Positions 45,721 through 57,201 of a DNA stretch of 64,000 nucleotides are shown here, one piece after another (the stretch's first letter is position 1; each line of letters starts with the position of its first letter). The DNA comes from Agapanthus africanus. Its lineage: Eukaryota > Streptophyta > Magnoliopsida > Asparagales > Amaryllidaceae. The DNA is taken from NCBI GenBank assembly GCA_030015575.1, contig CM057344.1, positions 189,551,044-189,615,043 on the forward strand, written 5' to 3'. The translations under genes and the position numbers were made by a program. The notes under the pieces were generated by a model. The model ran no database searches and was not told where the DNA came from. It was given only the letters and a program-made list of their open reading frames with translations.

Positions 45721-46136
45721 AGTTCATATCATAATTTTGCATTATTATATTCCCCATTCTTATTCATTTTACAGATAAACAGGTGCTTTTGATCCATGTC
45801 TGCTACATAGTTGCAGGTTACAGGTTCTCGGAACAAAACAGTGAAAATGATGAAAAGACGGTACAAAAGTGAGACTACGACCAACAAATGGAAGAATCTT
45901 GATCACGCCTACAGTTTGAAGAATAAACGAAGATCAATGGACAATTTCACAAAACACAAAGGCAGCGCAAGGTTCAAGACTTCAACACGAGGCAAATGGT
46001 AAAAGTCCACGACGTTATGCACTGTGGAAATCTGGAAGAGAACTAGAAGACAATCTGAGAAACCAAGTGAAGAAACAAGAAACCAAATGCAACCAGAAGA
46101 TTACCAGAGAAAAATAGACCAAGAGGCCCACAACAT

Positions 46137-46185
46137 GGCCGCGGAACCGCGGCCAAACATGCCTTATGGCCGCGGATCCATGGCC
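46137..46185 (+). promoter_or_regulatory. Paired GC dyads, Athila LTR
   Basis: GGCCGCGGAACCGCGGCC (46137-46154) and GGCCGCGGATCCATGGCC (46168-46185), centres 31 bp apart. They lie about 120-165 bp upstream of the TATA box. Confidence 0.75.
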
Positions 46186-46301
46186 ATGGTGCGCACGTGT
46201 CGGTGCAAAATTCAACAGTTGGCGGTGCGTTGACTAGTCTTCTTAGGGGTAATTTTGTAAATGCAGATATGTTTCGAATGTATCCCTAGGGTTTCTATGA
46301 T

Positions 46302-46309
46302 CTATAAAT
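46302..46309 (+). promoter_or_regulatory. Athila LTR TATA box
   Basis: TATAAATA in a TATAAATAGAAGCCC context, typical of plant pol II promoters; a start near 46335 is expected. Confidence 0.7.
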
Positions 46310-47136
46310 AGAAGCCCTAAACCTCTTTTTGAGGTATGCATCTTTTTATTCATCTATTCAGAATTTTAATTCGGTGTAAATGTTTGAAGAGAGCCATCAA
46401 ATAATGTAAGATTTTTATTTCTATGCCCTAGTTCTTAAATTCCTTTCTGCCCTAGTATAGATTTTTTTACCTGCCATAGTTAATTAGTTTAGCACTTTTA
46501 ATTAATTGTCGTAGATAAAAATGTTTCTTTTAATCAATTCCCTAATGAGTGAGTAGTTCCTCACTTGATAGGGTTAGGAATAGGAGAGGTTTAAGAGATG
46601 ACAATCTCTCACCCCTTTCTTACCCATCACATATTTTTATAGGACTCCATGCATACATACATACACCGCTCACTACGGCATCCCATCCCCCGAGATAATG
46701 GTGATACCGTAGTTTAAAAAGACCGGTTGTATATGTTTTCCATAGAGGTTAGGGTAAGAATTAAGAAAGGACGGACAAGAACCTAGAGAAAGAAACCTAG
46801 TTTCTTCCTGATGGTACTAATCCCTTTATTAATTATTACCATAACACCTAATAGATCTTAATTAGGGCATAGAAAGCGGTAAGGAATATTAACTTTCCAA
46901 ACTTAACCTAAACCTAACCCTAGCAAGGTTTTAATCCTAGTCTAGATCAACCTTAGTTTTAGTGATAAATCAATCCACAACAATTGGAATTAACTCGTTA
47001 GAATAAATTGAGAATACACAAAATCCTTGTAGACCGACCCGTACTCACCGGCTAGCTACCAAGCGACGCCGTTCTTGATTGCGGTAATTAATTCTTTGAT
47101 CTAAAAAGCACGTAAGCAAAATCCAATACAATCAAA

Positions 47137-47154
47137 TGGCGTCGTTGCCGGGGA
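47137..47154 (+). promoter_or_regulatory. Athila primer binding site (tRNA-Asp)
   Basis: TGGCGTCGTTGCCGGGGA, one base from the TGGCGCCGTTGCCGGGGA typical of Athila elements. Confidence 0.92.
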
Positions 47155-48444
47155 TGGCGTAGTATTTTCTTTTTGCAATTTCGGGTTAATATAAAATCGT
47201 AAAAATCATTAAAGAAACTGAAAAATTAAAAAATATAAAAATTTTATCATCTTGTTATTTTTTGAAGGGTGTTTTGTTTGAATTAAGCAGAATTGATGAA
47301 CGAATTCAGATCTGGAAAAATTCAGAGAGCAAAACAAAAAACAGCAGATCTGAACAATAGAGAAAAATCAGTACAATGGAGCAGAAGAAATTTCGAGAAC
47401 TGAACCAATTAGAAGACCGCGGAACCGCCGCAGATAGTGCCCTTTGGCCGCGCATCCACGGTCTGGTGACGTCAGCAGTTGACCAAAACCCCTCTGTAAG
47501 TTTTCTTTCTTCTCTGGAACCCCATTATCTCCTCTGTATAATTTTCCTGCAGGATTCTTTGCGCAAAAACTTCTCCCCTTCTCCAAAAACTTGATCTTGT
47601 GCAGGATTCTTTGCGCCGCAAAATAAAAAATTTGTTTGCAAGTGTTTGATTGTGTTTACTGTTTTGCATATTTAAAATTGACTTTAAGGGGCTTTTACAC
47701 CAATCCAGATTGGGTGGGGATTTCATTACCCTTCCCAGGACCCCAAAAATCACATAAAGCATATTGCATTGACCATCAAGTTAATTAAAAAAGATTAGAC
47801 TCAGCCCTAAGGACTTCGCGCTCAATAGGACAAAGGAATAGTTGTAGGTATCGACCGTTGATCCTAACCTGACTTTGTGGTGCCTAGACTAGAAGGGTAG
47901 CGAAAGGTAACTTTAAAAGGCCCGTCTCACAGTGATTCGTAAGCGGATCCCTCCTTTCTCTACTTGTGCTTACCTGGCCACAATTGGCGGTGAAGAGGCG
48001 GTTTGAGGTCCTCACATCTTGCCCTTTGTAACAGTTAGGAGCTGTCTTGCTGACCTAGGTGACCCTAGATCTAGGCTTGATTGTGCATTTGTGATTGATT
48101 GAACGTGTGTCTAAGCCTTTTATTGAAAATCTTTTTGCAAAAAGCTCCACATAAAAAAAACACAAAAAAGAAATTTTTTTTACAAAAACTTGCAACTAGT
48201 CGCTAAGAAATCCGTGCACCCCACTTACACCCACATTCTTCTTATTGACGCTTTCTTACCTCCACCTTCTGTTTTTCACCTTTTTGACCACACTACCTTT
48301 TTAGTGTATGTCCGGTTGGACTAGGGACACTAGTGCTTGATTAGTCCGTGTCTCATTGGTACCGACTGACGACGCTTTCGACTCCGAAGTCGAAATTCCT
48401 TCCACTTCCTTACCTTCACCCTCATATCTTCTTCTTCTCAGGAG
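47155..48444 (+). other. Athila leader
   Basis: About 1.3 kb before gag. It contains a second pair of GC dyads (47416-47462) and otherwise no signal I recognise. The short frames in it are not gene-like. Confidence 0.7.
47416..47462 (+). promoter_or_regulatory. Paired GC dyads, Athila leader
   Basis: ACCGCGGAACCGCCGCA (47416-47432) and GGCCGCGCATCCACGGT (47446-47462), centres 31 bp apart and about 280 bp after the PBS. Confidence 0.7.
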
Positions 48445-48944
48445 ATGTCGGGATTTAATCCTAACAACCCCTTACCTGCGGGACTGATTCCACCTCCGCT
48501 AGGTGCGAATAACCCACAACACCTACCTGTTGAAGCGCCCTAACGAATCGCGCTCCAAGATCTCTTCTACCCTATCCACACCGCCTTACCTACTTGTCTA
48601 TCACTCCCACCGGCAAATGGGGATAACTTTGAGATCAAACCCCACTTCATCAACATGTTGCCAAAATTTCACGGACTGGAATACGAAGATGCCTATATCT
48701 TCATAAACAAATTCCAAAATGTTTGTGCAATGATGAAGACAACCCAACTTTCACATGATACTATAAGGCTACGTGTCATTCCATTGACCTTATATGACCT
48801 AGCCTAGAAATAGTTATATAGCACAGCATCAAACTCGATTAAAAATTGGGAAGAGTTTGTTAAAGCTTTTCTGAAAAAGTTTTACCCACATCACAAGACC
48901 GCGAGAATTCGCATTGAGATTATTCAATTTTCCCAGCTTCCTTC
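48445..48944 (+). pseudogene. Athila gag, N-terminal part
   Basis: From ATG 48445 the frame gives a Pro/Asn-rich start and then the plant retrotransposon gag domain: FEIKPHFINMLPKFHG at about 48625-48672, a DAYIFINKF segment, LRVIPLTLYDLA near 48770-48806 and WEEFVKAFLKKFYPHHKTAR at about 48850-48909. This is the particle-forming protein of Athila elements. An in-frame TAA near 48540 and two TAG near 48806-48812 break it; the second pair stands where the family has a short hydrophobic/aromatic segment. Copia A3 interrupts the frame at 48944, and gag resumes at 59410 in the same frame. Confidence 0.88.
48940..48944 (+). repeat. A3 target-site duplication, left
   Basis: CCTTC; the second copy is at 59410-59414. 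A perfect match. Confidence 0.9.
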
Positions 48945-51151
48945 TCTTAATTATATGTATGCCCTAGAGGCCATTACTATACATGTGCTGTATATTGTAG
49001 TGGATGCTTGGAAATATATAGGGATGACTTTCTTGCTCAACATGATAGTATGCTATCTGGTTACTCTTTACCTTAACGTGTATACTGATTGTCTCTCTGT
49101 TATATGTTGGTAAAGCCCTTAGGATGTGTACTTGACTACCTGGACTGTGATGCGGATCATACTAGTGGGGACATGGTAGTCCATAAGTACATCCTGCAAG
49201 GTCCCTAGTCGTGGGTATATCGAGACGGGGCATCGATATACCAGAGTAGACTAGCGTATACCTTCTCGACCAATACAGATGGGCGATGGATGATCCCATA
49301 TCCATTGGTGTTTGACATCAGAGATGATATACGGGTGCTCAATGCAGACTGGGTACACTGGACGGACTTGCCGAGAACTCCCAGATGGTATTATACCTTA
49401 CGTCAGATGGCAGTTCTCTGGTGACTCTGGTACAAGTTAGTCTGTAGACCCGAGATCGTTATAGAGTCTTGTGTGATTCCCACTGTGCTTTGATTTCCAC
49501 CTTACCACGTCCAAGAGGGCGTGCAAAACGGTAGTTTTTGGGTACAGTCCCGAGTCACATGGAGGCAATGAGCGATAGGAGGGGTTTCGTCTCTCCCGGT
49601 ATGGGGGGTTGATGTTGCGCTATGCTCGATTGGCCATAACAGGGAAGTCCCTGGCCAGGGCTGGTTTAGAGATTTACTGGTAAGTGTTACCAGTAGTTTC
49701 TCGACCCGTTATGAGCCTCTCATCAGAATGACTTATCGGTTATTGGGGTCTGACGTTAACCACCCCTAGACTTGATATGCGACATATCAGACGAGGAGAC
49801 CGGACTGTACGGTAGTGTCACTGTCAGGCTTTTTGCAGGAGTTGGAGCGGGCTTGCTTGCTGATCTTCTGATCGCTCAATACCCGGGTAGCCGTTACGTC
49901 CAGCTAGTACCGCTGACGGCTTGTGGGTGTTTGATATAATCATCACCTACTGCCGGCGTATTGACGAGTCTTTAGAGTCCTACATAGAGGTTGTACTGGC
50001 TCAGGCAAAACGAGATAGGAGCGCATATGTGATATGTGCGGGACCGAGAATGATGCGAGTATGTAATACCGTATTCAATTCTCACGATGATTGTATCGAT
50101 CGGTTGTATGCGATATAACCTAGTTATCGAATCAAGGATTGATTCGATAAGTCAATACATTGGATATTAGTCGGTTATATGCGATATGACCGGATCGTTA
50201 AATCAAGTGTTGATTTAATGATTTAATGTATAATTATATATTTGATATATTACTTTACATTAACTAGTATTGGTTCACTTTAAGCATTTGTTTTTCTCAC
50301 TTGTGCACAAGTAAAATTTATATGTGATATATATACATTTGTGTACAAATTTGTATCATGGTTGTTGATACAAAAGTCATGGGTGTACAAGACTAATACC
50401 ATACTAATTATAGGTTTAGGTTTTTATATTTAAAGTAATTCAAAAACAATTGGATAATGAGTTAAAATGCATGAAGCTTCATGAAGCTTATGTTGCATTG
50501 ACTTAGTCCATTTGTTTTGTTTTAGTTAGGATATTATTAAACCTAACCACTGTAATTAACCTATGGTAAAGTCTCTACATGAGTTAAGTATATGATACTT
50601 ACTCACCATGGTTAATACTCTCTCTTAATCATTATCCTTTGATATTCATTTTTGAGCTCATCTTCTTCTTCCTTGAGTTTTCATTCTAGGGTTTGAAAAG
50701 GAGAGAGATACAAAGTGAGAAATGAAATTCTAAAGTGTACCCATTTTCTATCTCACCATCCTCTACTAGACTAGCACTTTAGTTTTGGGTGTTTGCTTCA
50801 CTAATTCTTTGATTAGTGAAGTAGAAGCTTGTGTCAGTATTCCCTCGACGTAGATCATCTTCGGCATCGAAGACTTCAAGCGATTCCGTTGCAATTTCTC
50901 ATGGAGCCGTCCAAGAGTCTGGGATCCCGACGATCGCAGCGAAGGGGACATCCACACGGAGCTATTGAAGTGAAGGACCGGATCTACAAAGGTTGTAATC
51001 CCTTTCCTTTAGAGTAAAGTTGTTTACTTGCTATCTTTTTCGCATAATCTCTAGTAAACGATCTTGCTTCCGGTTGTTCGGCACCAAATAATTTTATTCC
51101 GGCATGGTTGATGCCTTGTAGAGCCTCATTAGTGTGCCTAGTAACCCTACA
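48945..51151 (+). mobile_element. A3 5' LTR
   Basis: Ends GTAACCCTACA, then the PBS TGGTATCAGAGCC at 51153-51165. Hairpin GAGAACT/AGTTCTC at 49373-49418, palindrome CCCTGGCCAGGG at 49649-49660, hairpin ACTGGTAA/TTACCAGT at 49669-49702. Confidence 0.92.
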
Positions 51152-51152
51152 G

Positions 51153-51165
51153 TGGTATCAGAGCC
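51153..51165 (+). promoter_or_regulatory. A3 primer binding site (tRNA-Met)
   Basis: TGGTATCAGAGCC two bases after the LTR end, as in A1. Confidence 0.95.
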
Positions 51166-51350
51166 TAGCTAGAGCATTAGGCGATATGTTAACGAAGTTA
51201 AAACCCCGATCGAACCCGAATACAACATTTCAAACCCCTCTTTGTACATTTTCTAAAATCTGGGTTTTTCCGGAATTAAAAATACCTAAAAAATTCAGCA
51301 GGCTAATATAAGAATTATGGTGAAAAACGAGAACCTAATATGTCCAAACC

Positions 51351-51396
51351 GCCGCGGAACCGCGGCCTTACCGCCCTTGGGCCGCGGATCCGCGGC
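51351..51396 (+). promoter_or_regulatory. Paired GC dyads, A3 leader
   Basis: GCCGCGGAACCGCGGC (51351-51366) and the perfect 16-bp palindrome GCCGCGGATCCGCGGC (51381-51396), centres 30 bp apart. This is the best-preserved pair in the window, 199 bp after the PBS, as in A1. Confidence 0.8.
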
Positions 51397-53229
51397 AGTA
51401 CAGTGGAGTTAGGTACTTGTCTTTTCACCATAATTCATATTTCTGTGACTTATATTTTATGGGTATTTTAATTCTGACTCAAGTGTTGAGTATTTTGGGG
51501 TTTATTTTGTAATCGTCGATTCGATCGGAGAATTTAATTTTGTTATGTTTTCCGGATAATTTTAGTAAGTGTTAAAAAGTACGACAGGATATAAATACCC
51601 ACTTTTTCCCCTGCCGGGAAATTTCCAAGTGTTGGATCTTTCCGTAGTTTAAGAACGTTTGAAGTAGTGCAAGTAACGCGATGGACCCTCTAGAAGGCAA
51701 CAAACCTTAACTCGATTATGTGACCGTCTTGAACTGCCCTTTGAACCTTAGGGTTTGGGGCAGTACGGCGTGCCATATGTGAGGCGTTGGCTTGACCCTT
51801 CTACGGCTAGACCGTTGGTACTGTGGCATGAAATGGATGTTCTTAAACTTATTTCATGTGTTGAGCTGTTTTGGGAAAACTTGAGTGTTTGATTGTTCGA
51901 TCGAAAAGCTTAACATTTTCTATTTATCTGGAATCTGATACAATATTTGGAATTCACAAGTAGTTATGAGATAACTAATATGAATGTTAAAAACATAGCA
52001 CTTTGGTCTTACTTGATCGGTTGCCACGGAATTTTGATGCGATCAAAAGTCCGTCGCAATCACGTAGCGTACGCGGATACTCGCCGGATAAACTTAATAG
52101 ACAGCTACACCCCTTAGCCCCGACCAAGTGACTGTAGGAGAACCACGTCGCTAAAAGCATCCGTTCGGGTGCTCGCGGCAGCGGTGTTCCGCCTTAGTGC
52201 ACTTCGTCGACGGCATCCGGGGGTGTGGCCGTCTACTAGAGTTTGCGACGAGCATTCGATCAGAATATCGGGAATCTTGTTGAATTGCCCGACTTGATAT
52301 TGAAAAGTGTTTTCGATATGGAGACTAAAATGCGGGGTTTATAACTGTTAGGCATGCGATGTCTAAGGAGATTGCGGATTCCAACTGTTGTAGTTTTACA
52401 CTTTCTTTTCTTTGACCGTAAGTGTAATATGTGATATCGCCGGTTTCGTTGCTATATTTCAACGACAATTGGGATGCGCATATTTACTTACGATGATGAT
52501 ATGTGATGTTATGTGTTGCTGGATATGTTATATTAGATCGTCGCGTTTTGAATAGCCGGGGGTTTTTATGTGAGATGAGTGTTTTTCATTTTCATTCATG
52601 TAAAAACTTGTATGTAATATTCTTTTATTGGGACACTTCCAGGTTGCGGAAGATGTCACCTTTTGTATATTATTTACTTTTCCACACTAGGATAGACCCA
52701 AGGAGGGGAGCACAAGTAACCGGGTTCTGGAGTCCAGTGGGAGACCAACTCGAGGAGTCGAGTCCGGGTCTCCTAACTCAAGAATTAGTAGGGTTGCTTG
52801 CCGCTCTCGTAGGGGTCTAGGGGTGTGGGTTTGGCTATTCATCGCGACCGTGGAATCCTTGTTTTATACTGGCTCGTATTAAAAACAAGAACGTCCTAGT
52901 ATATCCAATGTTTCATATGTTTCTTCTGCTGCGATATCTGTGATGTGATCATTTGATGTTCTGTTATAAATACTGTATATAGTATATATGATATATTATA
53001 TAGACGTTACTTATGTTTTACACCCGCGCTAGCCCTGCCCCGCTCTGCCGTTAGTTACCTAACCTAACGGTGCACGAGGGGACATTGAGGCAAACACGGA
53101 TGGCATAAGTGTACGTCGTATTTATCTGTGATGTTTAGGTGATTTAAATGATGGGACTTCATTAATGTGATTAATGAAAGAAAATAAACCTAAGATGTTG
53201 TGGAATCGAATTTTCAAAAACAGGTAGCT

Positions 53230-53492
53230 ACAGTTCTTGCTTTGCATCGCGGTGTTCCTTGTAGAACATCCTGCACCTTATTCGATAAGGAAAGGACCGA
53301 GATCCCTTCACCGGGAGTGACTCCTTTAGCAATAACTGGCAGATGCTACAACCCTCGGTTTGTCTTTTGATTGCATATATAGTTTTTGCTTTGCACAGCG
53401 GTATATATGATATATCCTACACCTTATTCGATGAGGAAAGGGCCGACGATCCCTTCACCGGGAGTGACCCCTTTAGCAAAACTAGAAAAGCC
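53230..53492 (+). repeat. Duplicated hairpin module, A3 leader
   Basis: Hairpins CCTTATTCGATAAGG (53276-53290) and CCTTATTCGATGAGG (53422-53436). The second has a T-G pair midway between the TT/AA and TC/GA forms. Confidence 0.77.
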
Positions 53493-53623
53493 TCAAAAGC
53501 ACTCCATTTTAAAAACATTTGAATCTACAACGATATCAAGTTCATTACGCAATAGGTTTTCAGAAAAACCTGTCGTAGCCCTCCATCATTATAGATAAGT
53601 ACTAGTTGGTATTCGTGCTACGT

Positions 53624-53815
53624 TTGTTGACTATGTTAAGGCGTAGTGTGCGGTAGCTGATTAGTGCTTATCTGTAAAAGCATATGATGCGATTGGATTA
53701 GGGTAGTCATGCGACTTTGTTGACTATGTTAAGGGTCGTGCGGGTGGGTTTAATTCAATCGGAAAATGACGGGCTGAACTTGACTAGCACTTATGATTTG
53801 TTGACTATGTTAAGG
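53624..53815 (+). repeat. Three spaced leader repeats, A3 type
   Basis: TTGTTGACTATGTTAAGG exactly at 53624-53641, 53717-53734 and 53798-53815. A1, its closest relative here, has a different core at all three sites while the spacers are nearly the same. Confidence 0.92.
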
Positions 53816-54230
53816 TCATATAGCTGCTAGGGGCAAAATATTATCAGGAATTTCAAGTGTTGAAATTTGCAATGACATTGCATACCTTCTATGAGATAGT
53901 TGGATCCCGATACCCACTGCGAGTAAGAGTTACTCCTGGGAGAGTTTTACACATTACAATTAGCCGATCAAGTAGGTGTCTAGAAAAGTGTCAACGGGGT
54001 TACGCCTCTGGAAACGAGGTTTACATTAATTAGGTCCGTGCGAAAGCACGGAGAACCTCCCTCAAAGTACCGACACTGGCCTGGCTGAAAGATTGGCAAA
54101 CTTGTAGCGTGTAATTAATCCCGGCTAGTCTTTCCTTTTAGGGTTTGAAGGAAGATTTGATAAAAACAGTGGGAGCCATCCTGATTAGATAAAATAATAA
54201 CCAATCTGATCTTGCAAGAGCGCATGCAGA

Positions 54231-54737
54231 TTGTTTTCTTCTCTCTCTCTCCAGGTAGCGACCATGTCATGCCTTAATCAAGATAATAATACGGATGAAT
54301 TGACCGAACCCGCTTGTTATACTGAGCTGGGGAACGTTGGTCCCGCTCCAACTTATAATTGTTATAAGACAGAGCAGGAAATTGGGAATTACCAGAATTC
54401 CCGTGCCGCCCAAACGAAGAAAGTGCATGCTGATGCATCATCTTCGGGTTTATTCATTATCGAGAACTGTTTCTCAATGTCCTTTACGTCCTGGGTATAT
54501 GATACCGGATCAGGATCCCGCAAATGTAATCTGTTACATGGGCTACATATAGGTAAAGAACTGAGAACGGGTGATAAGTTTCATGAGATAGAAAACGGTG
54601 CAAGTGTTGCAGCCAAGTCAGTTGGTCACTATCACCCTGTATTACCAGAATACATTGATTCTGAACAAATGTTATTAGATACCGAATCTGATATACAAAA
54701 TCATATCGGTCTCTTTATCAGTAAAGAAAGGATATAA
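54231..54737 (+). pseudogene. Copia A3 protease region (open frame)
   Basis: A 168-codon open frame; the likely domain start is the second ATG at 54264, which follows the CT-rich tract. It is the aspartic protease of the copia polyprotein: SWVYDTGSGS with Asp91-Thr92-Gly93 intact, then CNLLHGLHIGKELRTGD and a GASVAAKSVGHY block matching the flap region of copia proteases (usual form GARVAALAVGT). It acts as a dimer in the particle when translated within the polyprotein. Here it stands alone: no gag before it, and integrase follows only after stops, so release of an active enzyme is doubtful. I call it a pseudogene although the frame is open. Confidence 0.8.
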
Positions 54738-54839
54738 TTTTGTATTGTTGGATAATGTTTTGAACATTTCCTATATCAAAAGTTGATCGGTTCAGGTACG
54801 TTATCTAAAAGCATTAACGTTCTAAATCAAACTACAGTT

Positions 54840-55800
54840 CTTAGTATACAGAACACACACAAGTGGAAGAGTTCAGAAATGAGCGGATCCTTCTTGAGGC
54901 ATTGTAGACTAGGTCATATCAATGCGACCTGACTAGCTGAAGTTACATATAGATGCATATTTAAATCAGTTTGAATTTACATCTTGTGAAACTTGCCAGT
55001 CATGTCACAAAGATATAATGACACCAGCTCTGTTTATTGGAAACAGAGAAAGAGTTGGTAAACTTTTGGGATTGATACATGGTGATGTATGAAGGTCCCC
55101 TGTCTACATATGCCAAGATAGGTTCTTTTTACTTCATTACATTCTCTGATAATCTCTCAAAATTCAGATATATGTTCCTGTTGAAACACAAGCCCGAACC
55201 TTTTGAGATATTCACGGAATACAAGTTAGAAGTAGAGAACCAAAATACGGGTATATGTATTATGTCCTTTGATGCGATCAGGGAGGAGAATACTTGAGCA
55301 CTGAATTCCTGGACTATTCTAAAGGAGAATGAGATTCTCTCTCAGCATTACTCCTCCGTATACACCATAGCACGATGGTATAACGGGGCGGAGCAATAAC
55401 ACCCTATCTGATATGGTGTGCTCTATGATGAGTCCTACTGAGTTACCTATTTTCTTTTGGGAGTTATGCACTTATGAAGTTGCATACCTATTGAATGGTG
55501 TTCCAACCAAATTAGATGCCTACCACTCCATATGAGATATGGAAAGGGAAGAGCCTATCCTTTAAGTTAGTTAAGATTTAGGGTTGTCCGGCCTATATCT
55601 AAAAGCAAAATCCGGACAAGCTCGAGGAAAAGTCAGATCTGTGGAAGTTTGTTGGATATCCCAAGCATTAGCAAGGGAATATCTTCTACCAAACCGAGGA
55701 ACAAAAATGTTTTGTTTCTCAACATGCCACCTTTGTGAAAGGGAATTTCTTGAGAAGAAATTAGTGGTCATGAGGTAGAACTGGAAAATGTTCCAGCTGT
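54840..55800 (+). pseudogene. Copia A3 integrase remnant
   Basis: GAG-pre-integrase signature (HCRLGHINAT-like) near 54899-54930, then the Cys-X2-Cys area, then the open stretch 55079-55297 with FITFSDNLSKFRYMFLLKH and FEIFTEYKLEVENQ. The GEYLSTEFLDYSK block (the catalytic glutamate region of the family is in this area) lies in another frame from 55282. The C-terminal part shows GCPAYI near 55573-55590 and FVGYPK-like sequence near 55640-55665. Frameshifts are partly shared with A1. Confidence 0.8.
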
Positions 55801-56620
55801 ACAAATTATAGCAGATGATTTGGTAGAACCAAAGGATTCAGTAGATTCCAACGAACCTCAGCCTCTCCGTGGATCTAGTGGTGTTCCTCACCCACCTGAG
55901 AGATACTTCGGTTTCTCTATGACAGTGGGAGTGAGGATTGCAGCATGAGATGATGACCCAACTAGTTTCGAGCTGGCCATCAGGAGTAGGACTCTGTAAG
56001 AATGGCTGGATACTTAGTGATCTGAGATGGAATCCTTATACACTAACAAAGTATGGACTTTGGTTGCTTTATCTGAAGGGTTAAATCCCCATCTGGAGCA
56101 AGTATATCTTGAGAAGATTACTTGGTGTACATGGAAAAGTTGAGACTTTCAAAGCTAGACTTGTTAAAGGTTTGCATCATTGACCAGGTATGGATTATGT
56201 TGAAACCTTTTCTAAGTAGCTATGCTTAAGTCCATCCAGATCCTACTTGCCACGGCTACATACCATGACTACGATATCTGGCGGTTGGGTGCCATGACTG
56301 CTTTTCTAAATGATGTTTTAGAAGAGAGCGTCTATAAGTACACAGCCAGAGAGCTTTATAGACAGTGGGAGCAGCGGAAACGTGTGCAAGATGTTTTATG
56401 TGATAAAGAAGGCATCGCGGAGTTAGAACGTCTGTTTTGATGTGATAGTCAAAGAGTTTGACATCATCAAAATGGTAGATGAACCTTGTATATACAAAAA
56501 GATAGTAGGAAGTATGGTGGTGATCCTCGTAGAGTACGCGGATGACATATTCTTAATAGAGAAGGAGTTTCCTATGCTACGCTCGGTCAATCTCCGCATA
56601 TCACAATAATTCTCCACATA
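55801..56620 (+). pseudogene. Copia A3 reverse transcriptase remnant
   Basis: RT start DDDPTSFELAI follows an in-frame TGA at 55946-55948; TAA at 55997-55999 comes 51 bp later. Both occur at the same codons in A1. Two more stops soon after are private to A3. The catalytic region near 56535-56560 reads YADDIFLI: the usual valine of YVDD is alanine here. Confidence 0.8.
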
Positions 56621-56739
56621 GGATTAAAGTGATGCCTACTAAATCCTGGGTTTTGGATCTATGAGATAGATCTAATTGGATGTTAGGATACTCACTAGAT
56701 ATAGTGATATGGTATCAATCGATCCTGGGGAGAATCACT

Positions 56740-57187
56740 GGAAAAGTTCCAGGGTGATAAGGATGACTGAAAGTCAGTCACATGCATTGTCTTTACCCTC
56801 AGTAAAGAGACAGTATGTTGGAAGAGTTCCAAGATAGATACCGTGACATACTAGACGATTAAAGGCAAGATACATCGTTACCAAAGATACTACTAAAGAG
56901 GCAGTCTGGGTGTATTTTTGTTCATGAGATGAATTTCGTTCCGACCATTGTGTGACAATGGAGTAGTGGCTTATGCCTAGGAACGCCCGTCCCATCAGTG
57001 ATCCAGATATAATTCTTAGGCAGTGTCACCTGATCATGGAGATGGTTGATCTCCAGGGGATCGAGATCAGGAGAGTAGACTCAGAGGACAGCACGGCGGA
57101 TCCACTCACAAAGGCTTTTTCCCAGAGAGACTATTATGGGATGGTTGAGTATGAGATACTACAACCACTGTTATCAGATGGCCTTAG
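56740..57187 (+). pseudogene. Copia A3 RNase H remnant
   Basis: The frame 56973-57224 carries the C-terminal RNase H block: PDIILRQCHLIMEMVDLQGIEI-like sequence, matching the usual H-x-R-x-H-LIRE region, and then RRVDSEDSTADPLTKAFSQ. Upstream parts are in other frames. Colinear with A1 12860-13300. Confidence 0.82.
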
Positions 57188-57201
57188 TGCAAGTGGGAGA
57201 T
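57187..57201 (+). promoter_or_regulatory. A3 polypurine tract
   Basis: AGTGCAAGTGGGAGAT directly before the 3' LTR. Confidence 0.85.

Larger units (their letters stand above)
45721..47134 (+). mobile_element. Athila-like 5' LTR
   Basis: About 1.4 kb, ending ACAATCA two bases before the tRNA-Asp PBS. The left end lacks a clear TG and may be slightly truncated. A TATA box TATAAATA lies at 46302-46309. Paired GC dyads lie upstream of it (46137-46185). Downstream, an AT-rich region without coding signal runs to 47134. The 3' LTR is beyond the window, so LTR age cannot be estimated. Confidence 0.7.
51166..54230 (+). other. A3 non-coding leader
   Basis: Colinear with the A1 leader (7375-10530) and without gag-like frame. 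It contains the paired dyads, the duplicated module and the three spaced repeats. The 105-codon frame at 52503-52820 also exists in part in A1 (8820-9065), but it lies in a block shared with B2 and B3 at DNA level only and shows no domain. Confidence 0.75.
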
